Source: CAYQDB01 sp964416195 (GTDB taxonomy: Bacteria > Zixibacteria > MSB-5A5 > GN15 > FEB-12). Taken from it: a DNA stretch of 25,827 nucleotides. The notes beneath the pieces are model-generated. The model made no database searches. It was not told where the DNA came from and was given only the letters and a program-made list of their open reading frames with translations. Both the position numbers and the translations under genes were made by a program. Shown here in pieces: positions 15,711 through 21,848 of this stretch (its first letter is position 1; each line of letters starts with the position of its first letter). The stretch covers positions 1-25,827 of the forward strand of contig CAYQDB010000027.1 in assembly GCA_964416195.1 (NCBI GenBank), written 5' to 3'.

Positions 15711-16937
15711 ATGCCCAAAACAACTATGAATATATTAATCGTCACGCAGCATTTCCCTCCTGAAAAGGGAGCCGTTAGGCGGCTTTTTGAATTTGCCCAC
15801 TATTTTGTTCGGCAGGGAGAACACGTCTCGGTCATGACGGCTGTTCCCAACTATCCGGATGGTATTGTGCCTGAAAAGTACCGGGGGGGCTTTTTTTATG
15901 CCGAGGAAATGGATGGTGTGAAAATCTACCGCAGCTATGTGCTTCCCGCGTCCAACCGCTATCCCGGCAAGAGGATGATCGGCTTTATAATCTTCTTGAT
16001 CACTACCTTGATTAACTCCTTCAGGGTTAAAGAGGATATTGATCTGGTCTTGGCCTCCTCACCGCCTGTTACCTCCCCAGTGATCGGATGGATACTCAGC
16101 AAGATAAGACGGGCCAAGTTTATCATTGAAATCCGTGATTTACAGCCGGAGTCCAGCGAAGAGTTCGGCAATTTGAAGCAATCGTTCTTCACCAGAACGT
16201 TAAAAAAGTTTATGCATGCCTTGTATCACAAGGCCGACCGAATTGTTTCCGTTACTGACGGGATCACAGAGTACATGAAGGCTATCGGTATCAGGCCAGC
16301 CAGAGTGACTACGATCAAATCAGGTGTTGGCAATGACTTCTTGAATGCTGACTCCAATGGCATCCGCAGGATGTTCGGTTGGCAGGACAAGTTCCTCGTC
16401 CTCCACGCTGGTACGCTGGGGTGGGCGCATGCCCACGAGACGGTGATTGAGGCCGCACGTCGGTTAGTGGACCAGCCGGATATCTACTTCGTTTTCGTGG
16501 GTGACGGGCAGAAAAGGAGTGTGTTGGAGGGCATGGTGCGCGACTACGGGTTGAGGAATATCAGCTTCATTGGGTTGCAGCCACTGGGTGCTGTTCCGCA
16601 ATTCTTGAAGGCAAGTGACGTGCTTGTTGCGAGCTTAAAAGAGGTACCCGTGGCCAAAAGAGCATTTCCATCAAAGTTGTTTGAATACATGGCCTCAGGG
16701 CGACCAATAGTTTTTGGCTCGCGTGATGGAGAAGTTGTTCGGGAACTTCATAAGGCGGGAGGCGCTTTGTGGTTCCCAAGTGACGATCCAGAAAAGCTCT
16801 GCGAACTCATCTTAAAACTGAAGTCGGGTGAGATTGACGGTGAGAGACTTGGCAGGCAATATCACGACTACATTCTTCAACACCACCGCCGGGAACAGTG
16901 GGCGGAAAGGTATCTTTCACTTATCAAAGATATATAA
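15711..16937 (+). CDS. Glycosyltransferase family 4 (WbuB-like)
   Basis: GT-B-fold, family 4-type sugar transferase with 408 residues and no signal peptide, expected at the inner face of the membrane in surface polysaccharide synthesis. The N-terminal lobe starts MNILIVTQHFPPEKGAVRRL with the family's PPE-G pattern, followed by VMTAVPNYPDG. A hydrophobic patch near 90-105 may contact the membrane. In the C-terminal lobe LVLHAGTLGWAHAHETVI, FVFVGDGQKR and FPSKLFEYMASGRPIV carry the nucleotide-sugar binding residues, including the first Glu of the EX7E motif. ATG 15711 is chosen because a GGGG-containing site ends four bases upstream; the frame also has an upstream TTG. No other polysaccharide genes are adjacent, so this is an isolated transferase, perhaps inserted. 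Donor and acceptor are unknown. Confidence 0.88.
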   Translation: MPKTTMNILIVTQHFPPEKGAVRRLFEFAHYFVRQGEHVSVMTAVPNYPDGIVPEKYRGGFFYAEEMDGVKIYRSYVLPASNRYPGKRMIGFIIFLITTLINSFRVKEDIDLVLASSPPVTSPVIGWILSKIRRAKFIIEIRDLQPESSEEFGNLKQSFFTRTLKKFMHALYHKADRIVSVTDGITEYMKAIGIRPARVTTIKSGVGNDFLNADSNGIRRMFGWQDKFLVLHAGTLGWAHAHETVIEAARRLVDQPDIYFVFVGDGQKRSVLEGMVRDYGLRNISFIGLQPLGAVPQFLKASDVLVASLKEVPVAKRAFPSKLFEYMASGRPIVFGSRDGEVVRELHKAGGALWFPSDDPEKLCELILKLKSGEIDGERLGRQYHDYILQHHRREQWAERYLSLIKDI

Positions 16938-17087
16938 GTCGCCTTTTCTGATGTTCTGGCGGGTCTTGCCTGTCCAAGCGGGTGTGACCCGACAGTGGCG
17001 AAGTTACTCTCACTAAAAACCGTCAGGTCACACTTCCGACATTGTCAGAAGCAAGACCTAACGCAACTCGCAAGTCGCTTTTTTCCC
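16936..17087. repeat. Long imperfect inverted repeat flanked by short direct repeats
   Basis: GGTCTTGC (16962-16969) pairs with GCAAGACC (17051-17058), and GTGTGACCCGAC (16982-16993) pairs, with one mismatch, with GTCAGGTCACAC (17022-17033). The whole is bracketed by AAGTCGC at 16936-16942 and 17072-17078, each followed by a T-rich run. It begins at the stop codon of the glycosyltransferase gene. It could act as a transcription stop between the two genes or be a small mobile element with a target duplication. No terminator-like U-tract directly follows the stem. Confidence 0.6.
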
Positions 17088-17151
17088 ACTTTATTTTATC
17101 ATGATACTTTTCTATACTTTCCCTTGTAATTCCTTGTATTGGAGGAGAGCA

Positions 17152-18579
17152 ATGCCCTTACATATTGATACGTTGTCCCGGAAGAACAAAATGTCAATTG
17201 CCGACCTGCCGAACCTTCTCATCGGCGCGGATACCGTTGTGCCCACCCTGTACGGCCCCAAAAGGTACGTCAACTTTGACAATGCCGCCTCAACCCCGAC
17301 TTTTCAGCCGATTGCCGACTCCCTGGTTTCGTTTCTACGTTGGTACTCAAATGTCCACCGGGGAACCGGTTTCAAGTCGCAACTCTCAAGCTGGGCCTTT
17401 GAACGTTCGCGGGATATTGTGGCGGAGTTCATCGGGGCTGATCTTGAGCAGCAGGTTGTTATATTCACCAAGAATTCCACTGAAGCGATCAACAAGCTGG
17501 CTTACCGCCTGCCTTTTGAAAATAGCGACATCATCCTCACTACACTGATGGAGCACCACTCCAATGAGCTTCCCTGGCGCCGTGCGGGCAAAGTCGAGCA
17601 CGTTGGTCTCAATGACGACGGGACAATCTCCAAAGACGATTTCCTGGCCAAGCTCAAAGCCTTCGGCTCGAGAGTTAAACTGGTGGCAATTACCGGCGCT
17701 TCCAACGTTACCGGCTACATTAACGACCTGGACTTTTTTGCTCTCGAGTCGCACCGGGCCGGAGTCAAAATCCTTGTCGACGCCGCCCAGTTGGTCCCGC
17801 ACCGCTCGATTGACGTGAAGCCGCACGATCCGCAGTATTGCATTGACTATCTGGTCTTTTCCGGCCACAAAATGTATGCTCCCTTCGGGGTAGGCGTGCT
17901 CGTTGGAGACAAAGAGACGTTTGAGCAGGGCGACCCGGAGACGGTTGGCGGGGGCATGGTGGATATGGTGACGCTCGAGGAGGCCTACTGGACCGACCTG
18001 CCCGAAAAAGAAGAGGCGGGCACGCCGGACACTGTCGGAGTGGTTGCGTTGGCGAAGGCGATTCACATGTTTGAGTCGCTGGGCTGGGAGGCGATCATCG
18101 GGCACGAGGCGGGATTGACCGCCTATGCCCTGAAAAAGCTCAAGCAGATTCCAGCCGTCACCTTGTATGGCGACACCGACCCGGCCAACGCCGCCCAACG
18201 GTTAGGGGTGATCTCGTTTAACATTCGCGACCTTCCACACGCCCTGGTAGCGGCAATTCTGAGCTACGAGGGAGCTATTGGCGTGCGCGCCGGATGTTTT
18301 TGTGCCCAGCCCTATGTGAAGTCCATCCTGCAGGTAAGTGATGAAGAGGCAAAGGCTTTGGAAAAGCAGATTCTCTCCCGTGATCGCTCTAACGCCCCCG
18401 GTGCAGTACGTATTTCATTTGGTCTGTATAACACCAAGGATGAAATCGACCGCCTGATCGAGATGCTGACCAAAATCGCCTTCGGCGACTACAACCGCGA
18501 CTACGTGCTGAACAAGGAGAAGGGGGAGTATACGCCTAAAGAGTTCGAGGTGGATTTTGGGGAGTATTTTAGGTTGTAG
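17152..18579 (+). CDS. Class V aminotransferase, cysteine desulfurase-like (SufS/CsdA type)
   Basis: A PLP enzyme, probably taking sulfur from cysteine to give alanine and a persulfide. ATG 17152 is chosen over the ATG at 17101 because GGAGG at 17141-17145 lies 6 bases upstream; this gives 475 residues. Family marks are NFDNAAST (41-48), HHSNELPW (135-142), ASNVTGY (183-189), VDAAQ (199-203), SGHKMYAPFGVG (237-248) with PLP lysine Lys 240, and VRAGCFCAQPY (378-388), where Cys 384 takes the place of the catalytic persulfide cysteine. Two cysteines (382 and 384) stand in that loop. A C-terminal tail after about 440 is longer than in SufS. No suf or isc scaffold gene is adjacent, so iron-sulfur assembly is not shown by context. 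Confidence 0.85.
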   Translation: MPLHIDTLSRKNKMSIADLPNLLIGADTVVPTLYGPKRYVNFDNAASTPTFQPIADSLVSFLRWYSNVHRGTGFKSQLSSWAFERSRDIVAEFIGADLEQQVVIFTKNSTEAINKLAYRLPFENSDIILTTLMEHHSNELPWRRAGKVEHVGLNDDGTISKDDFLAKLKAFGSRVKLVAITGASNVTGYINDLDFFALESHRAGVKILVDAAQLVPHRSIDVKPHDPQYCIDYLVFSGHKMYAPFGVGVLVGDKETFEQGDPETVGGGMVDMVTLEEAYWTDLPEKEEAGTPDTVGVVALAKAIHMFESLGWEAIIGHEAGLTAYALKKLKQIPAVTLYGDTDPANAAQRLGVISFNIRDLPHALVAAILSYEGAIGVRAGCFCAQPYVKSILQVSDEEAKALEKQILSRDRSNAPGAVRISFGLYNTKDEIDRLIEMLTKIAFGDYNRDYVLNKEKGEYTPKEFEVDFGEYFRL

Positions 18580-18663
18580 GGTGAAATGCTATGCTGGCGA
18601 TAAGCTGTGGGAGGTTTGACTTATAAGGCAAAAGTATTGGTGTGCGGCGGATGACGGCAAAGG

Positions 18664-18684
18664 TGGATATCTGCTGTGCACAAA
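18664..18684 (+). repeat. Solo end motif of the MITE-like family (degenerate)
   Basis: TGGATATCTGC followed by GCACAAAG resembles the right end of copies A and C (GGACATCTGC then CACAAG), with about four mismatches. It stands alone in the 131-base gap before the methyltransferase gene. Confidence 0.4.
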
Positions 18685-18710
18685 GCCACTTCTCAAAGAG
18701 AGAGTAAGCT

Positions 18711-19709
18711 ATGGACATATTTAGATGGATTGAAGAGAAATTGAAACCTCAGCCTTGCACGTCGGCCGGGTTCATATATGATGACATACAGTCACAATCG
18801 GACTGCTGCCTACCGGTAATATACGAGCCGTTCGACGCAGGCAAGAAGTCACACTGGCGGGATCGCGGCTCGCTCTTCGACTACGTCTGCTCAACAGCGG
18901 GGAAGAAGTTGCTGGACTTCGGGCCCGGTGACGGGTGGCCATCGCTTATAGTAGCCCCCTATGTTGACGAGGTCGTGGGGGTTGACGGATCCTGCCGCCG
19001 CGTTGAAGTATGCACGGATAACGCCAGACGTCTTGCTATTTCGAACGCGAGATTCATCTACGTTGCACCGGGAGCAGCCCTACCATTTCAGGACAATAGC
19101 TTTGACGGAGTAATGGTTGCCTCTTCTGTGGAGCAAACGCCAGATCCAAAGGCCACCTTAAAAGAGCTCTTTCGGGTTTTGTGCCCCGGAGGTCGCCTGC
19201 GGATTGCATACGAAGCCCTTGACAGGTACCGAAACGGCTATGAGCGAGACCTCTGGCTCTGCCCAATCGATGAGAACAGATGCAGGTTTATTCTATATGA
19301 TCGTTACATTGAACAGCAACAGGTTCGACAGTACGGAGTGACACTGGCCATGTCCGATCAGGAAGTGAAAGCGTTTTTTTCTAAAGATGGTCGTTCCCTC
19401 ACCTTTGACATGATTACCGTCTCGCGACTGGGAGATATTCGTACGGCTATCGTTGATACACGCGTATGCTCTTTAACACACCCATCCGGGAAGACCCTCG
19501 TGTCCTGGCTATATAATATTGGATTTCGAGACGTAATCTCTTCACACAGCGGGGCAGAGTTTGCAGGTCAATTGTTTGACCAGCTTCCAGCAGAGCACCG
19601 TCCGAAAGATATCGCTGCCGTGGATACAATGCTGCGGCCGCTTATAAACATCGTGGTGCAGATGGCTGTACCTATTGAGACAGATCCTATGATTACCGCC
19701 ATCAAATGA
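18711..19709 (+). CDS. SAM-dependent class I methyltransferase
   Basis: A 332-residue cytoplasmic protein with the Rossmann methyltransferase core at about 64-170. Motif I is LLDFGPGDG (67-75), the acidic strand end is VVGVDGS (88-94), motif II is LPFQDNSFDGVMVASSVEQ (124-142), and the post-motif is LCPGGRLRIAYEAL (157-170). This is the Methyltransf_11 type that transfers a methyl group from S-adenosylmethionine. The remaining 160 residues have no family I recognise and probably choose the substrate. AGAGAG a few bases upstream of the ATG is a weak ribosome site. The neighbour downstream is a small VOC protein, separated by about 100 bases that contain repeat remnants. Substrate unknown. Confidence 0.85.
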   Translation: MDIFRWIEEKLKPQPCTSAGFIYDDIQSQSDCCLPVIYEPFDAGKKSHWRDRGSLFDYVCSTAGKKLLDFGPGDGWPSLIVAPYVDEVVGVDGSCRRVEVCTDNARRLAISNARFIYVAPGAALPFQDNSFDGVMVASSVEQTPDPKATLKELFRVLCPGGRLRIAYEALDRYRNGYERDLWLCPIDENRCRFILYDRYIEQQQVRQYGVTLAMSDQEVKAFFSKDGRSLTFDMITVSRLGDIRTAIVDTRVCSLTHPSGKTLVSWLYNIGFRDVISSHSGAEFAGQLFDQLPAEHRPKDIAAVDTMLRPLINIVVQMAVPIETDPMITAIK

Positions 19710-19713
19710 ACGT

Positions 19714-19785
19714 CTTGTGCCAGATGGATATCCTCATCCGCCGCGTAAACCGAGCCAGCAGATGTGGACATCTGCCGGACACAAG
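19714..19785. repeat. Short MITE-family remnant: two ends without the core
   Basis: The left part (19714-19733) reads CTTGTGCCAGATGGATATCC, close to the inverted form of the element end. The right part contains a perfect 8-base-arm palindrome GCAGATGTGGACATCTGC (19758-19775) followed by CGGACACAAG (19776-19785), matching the right edge of copy C. It looks like an internal deletion or excision remnant in which two ends abut. Confidence 0.6.
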
Positions 19786-19807
19786 ACCATAGCAAGGAAC
19801 GAGAATC

Positions 19808-20191
19808 ATGATCCGAAGAATCTGGGACATCACCCTGACAGTCAAAGACCTGAAAAAGTCCGTGGAGTTCTACGAGAATATCCTCGGGTTGCAGAAGAAG
19901 TATGAGTTTAACGATTATGCCGGCTTTGATTGCGGTGGTGTTGAGCTGGGGGTGAAAACATGGGGGGAACTCCAACCGCCGCGAAAAGGCGAGCCATGCA
20001 TAGATTTCTTGGTGGACAACGTTGATGAGGCCTACCGAACTCTGCGAGATAAAGGCGTAGAATTCCTTGAAGAGCCGAAAGAGACACTATGGGGTGCTCG
20101 TGCTGTCGCCTTCGCCGACCAAGACGGAAACGTTCTACAAATGGTACAGGTTAACTGGGACAAGTATTTTCAGGTCTGCGCTCCGAAGTAG
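19808..20191 (+). CDS. VOC/glyoxalase-fold protein with altered metal-binding positions
   Basis: A 127-residue vicinal-oxygen-chelate protein, two beta-alpha-beta-beta-beta units in one chain. Family features are ITLTVKDLKKSVEFYENILG (8-27), the mid-chain VELGV, IDFLVDNVDEAYRTL (about 69-83) and the end DQDGNVLQMVQ. Most VOC enzymes bind a metal through His at the start of each unit and Glu near strand ends. Here the first is Asp (WDIT), the equivalent in the second half is also Asp (CIDF), and the final Glu of the DGNxxE motif is Gln. It may therefore be a metal-free ligand-binding or resistance-type member, not a glyoxalase. AGGA lies about 9 bases before the ATG. A MITE-like copy begins two bases after the stop. 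Confidence 0.85.
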   Translation: MIRRIWDITLTVKDLKKSVEFYENILGLQKKYEFNDYAGFDCGGVELGVKTWGELQPPRKGEPCIDFLVDNVDEAYRTLRDKGVEFLEEPKETLWGARAVAFADQDGNVLQMVQVNWDKYFQVCAPK

Positions 20192-20554
20192 GCGGCAGAT
20201 GTAAAGAGGTTGTCCTACAAGTTTGATCCTAACATTCACGTACTCACACCAGGTAAAGTCATAGCTCGCCGACTCCGCGTAGCGGCGGGCTTTATGTCCG
20301 CCGTCAAATGGTGGGAGACAAGCCCCCACCCTACACGAGACAAGACAGTTACCTTTTGGGACAACCTCTGGACATCTGCCGGGCACAAGTGCCTGCGTGG
20401 ATACGTCAGGGGGCTTAAATGTGAAAACAGGTGTGAGAGATTAAGTCCTGAGCGGGTTTACCAGAATCACGTGATTTTTGACCTGCAAACTTGAACAATA
20501 TCCATTCTTTCTTTACCATTCACGGCAGAAGTAATCTGAACCGGAGTGACCACC
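20192..20554. other. Intergenic region containing repeat copy C
   Basis: The element occupies 20194-20380. The rest, up to the phosphatidyltransferase start, has no gene. A weak inverted repeat (CTTAA / TTAAG near 20415 and 20442) has a long loop and is not called. A TTGACC at about 20478 could be a -35 box but lacks a clear -10. Confidence 0.45.
20194..20380 (+). repeat. MITE-like element, copy C (best preserved)
   Basis: A 187-base element with the clearest terminal inverted repeats: the left end is GGCAGATGT, two bases, AGAGGTTGTCC, and the right end is its reverse complement with only the two middle bases differing (20 of 22). The core carries AAGTTTGATCCTAACATTCA, hairpins CCGC-GTA-GCGG and GGCGGGC-TTTAT-GTCCGCC, and GGTGGG-AGACAAGCC-CCCACC. 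It starts two bases past the VOC-protein stop codon, and GGGCACAAG follows its right end. It has no coding capacity. Confidence 0.9.
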
Positions 20555-21220
20555 GTGCATAGGTTTTTAGGTATCAATATACCCGAGGTACTATGGCTCC
20601 CCAACCTGTTGAGCCTGTCGCGAATTGCTATTACGCCTTTCATTGGTTACTACCTCTGGAGGGGGGATAATCAGGCAACGCTTATTTCTATCATCCTGCT
20701 AGTTGTGGCGGGAATCACTGATCTGATCGACGGGTATATTGCCCGCAGATCAAACCAGGTCAGCCACCTGGGGATGATTTTAGACCCGCTCGCTGATAAA
20801 ATCCTGGCCGCCACCTTAGTAGTCCTGTTGATCTTTTTCAGAGACTTTCCCATCTGGTTGGCGGGAGTGATCGTTGCTCGCGACCTGGTGATCGCTGCGG
20901 CCGGAATGATTTTGCTCAGGGGGAGCTATGTGGTCATTCCCTCCAACCAGACCGGGAAACATGCCTTTGCCGCGATTGCATTCCTGTTGGCAAGTTACAT
21001 CATGAGATTTGATTTCGGAGCTATGCTGATGACGTACGTAGCAGTAATTCTCATTGCCGCATCGACAGTTTTGTATACCCGAGAATATGTTTTTGTCAGA
21101 AGAGGCATGCCCCGGAGGTCTCATGTGGACCGGCCTGTCCACAAGATCATCAGAGCTATTATAACTGTAGCTATCCTGGCAGTATATTTCTACCGGTTAT
21201 TTCTATTCTTATTCGGTTAA
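20555..21220 (+). CDS. pgsA: CDP-alcohol phosphatidyltransferase, probable phosphatidylglycerophosphate synthase
   Basis: An inner-membrane enzyme of phospholipid synthesis that would join CDP-diacylglycerol to glycerol-3-phosphate. It has 221 residues and several membrane segments. The full CDP-alcohol signature D-G-x2-A-R-x8-G-x3-D-x3-D is present at 59-81 (Asp 59, Gly 60, Ala 63, Arg 64, Gly 73, Asp 77, Asp 81). The N-terminal LPNLLSLSRIAITPFIGYYL is typical of PgsA. The start is taken as GTG 20555, 8 bases after GGAG (20543-20546); GTG 20546 would overlap that site. The length is slightly above the usual 180-200. Specificity for glycerophosphate over another alcohol is likely but not proven by motifs. 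Confidence 0.82.
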   Translation: MHRFLGINIPEVLWLPNLLSLSRIAITPFIGYYLWRGDNQATLISIILLVVAGITDLIDGYIARRSNQVSHLGMILDPLADKILAATLVVLLIFFRDFPIWLAGVIVARDLVIAAAGMILLRGSYVVIPSNQTGKHAFAAIAFLLASYIMRFDFGAMLMTYVAVILIAASTVLYTREYVFVRRGMPRRSHVDRPVHKIIRAIITVAILAVYFYRLFLFLFG

Positions 21221-21513
21221 ATATTGCACGCTTAGGCGATATATTGCTGAAGCTACCGTGCTCCTGATGCTCCAGCTTTTCAAGGCCGAGCAATAATATA
21301 AGTTTCTAATCGCCATACGACGTTGGCAGGGGCAGGTCTCTCCGGTATCTGCCCCTTTGCGATGGTGGAACCAAGTTGGATTACAATAGTTTAAGGGTCG
21401 GAACTGTGAACATGGATGCAGGTAAAAATGCCTTGACTTGGCTGTCAGAGATTATAACTTGTTTGGTTAACTTAAAGTGGGTTAAGAACTTCGATTTCGT
21501 CTGGAGGATATGA
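21221..21513. other. Intergenic region before rplU
   Basis: No gene in these 293 bases. A repeat remnant lies at 21301-21355. A possible promoter, TTGACT (21433-21438) and TATAAC (21453-21458), has a spacer of only 14 bases, too short for a confident call. No L21-type leader structure was recognised. Confidence 0.45.
21301..21355 (+). repeat. Second repeat module, copy 2, with a GGGGCAG/CTGCCCC palindrome
   Basis: Bases 21301-21343 repeat the module at 15315-15355. They end in a hairpin, GGGGCAG (21329-21335) pairing with CTGCCCC (21349-21355), followed by TTT. It could serve as a weak intrinsic terminator for pgsA. The ends resemble two element termini placed side by side, as at 19758-19775. 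Confidence 0.6.
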
Positions 21514-21834
21514 ATGTACGCCGTGTTTCAGCTTTCCGGGTACCAGTTCAGTGTTGAGGAAGGAGCTATTGTCAAAGTGCCCTTTCAGAACGTTGAGAAG
21601 GGTTCTAAAATCGACATCGATAATGTGCTGTTGATAAAGGACAACGATAATGCGATAATAGGCCACCCGTTTGTCGAAGACGCCAAAATCGAGGCGGAGG
21701 TACTGGATAACGGGAAGTCTGATAAAGTGCGGGTTTACAAGTACAAGCGCCGGACTAAATATCGCCGCCGGCAGGGGCATCGCCAGCAGCACAGCGAAAT
21801 CAAGATCACCAGGATCGTTGTGCCTCAACAGTAG
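21514..21834 (+). CDS. rplU: 50S ribosomal protein L21
   Basis: L21 binds 23S rRNA in the large ribosomal subunit. The 106 residues match the family in length. The start MYAVFQLSGYQFSVEEGAIV is a variant of the usual YAIIxxGGKQY, and the end has the typical VYKYKRRTKYRRRQGHRQ basic loop with IKITRIV. A strong GGAGG (21503-21507) lies 6 bases before the ATG. Usually rpmA (L27) follows rplU; here bamA follows after only 14 bases, so the standard pair is split. Confidence 0.95.
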   Translation: MYAVFQLSGYQFSVEEGAIVKVPFQNVEKGSKIDIDNVLLIKDNDNAIIGHPFVEDAKIEAEVLDNGKSDKVRVYKYKRRTKYRRRQGHRQQHSEIKITRIVVPQQ

Positions 21835-21848
21835 CCGGTTTGGATATC

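Noticed and set aside
17101..17151. ATG at 17101 as start of the cysteine desulfurase-like gene
   Set aside because: It would add 17 hydrophobic residues that are untypical for this cytoplasmic family and would bury the strong GGAGG site that serves ATG 17152.
17386..18198. Reverse-strand open frame of 270 codons inside the cysteine desulfurase-like gene
   Set aside because: It is opposite a well-conserved PLP enzyme, has no family features and no ribosome site.
12906..20380. CRISPR array or tandem repeat
   Set aside because: The copies are kilobases apart, in both orientations and about 175-187 bases long; there are no short regular repeats with spacers.
21433..21458. Sigma-70 promoter of rplU
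   Set aside because: The boxes are reasonable, but the 14-base spacer is too short; kept only as a remark in the intergenic entry.
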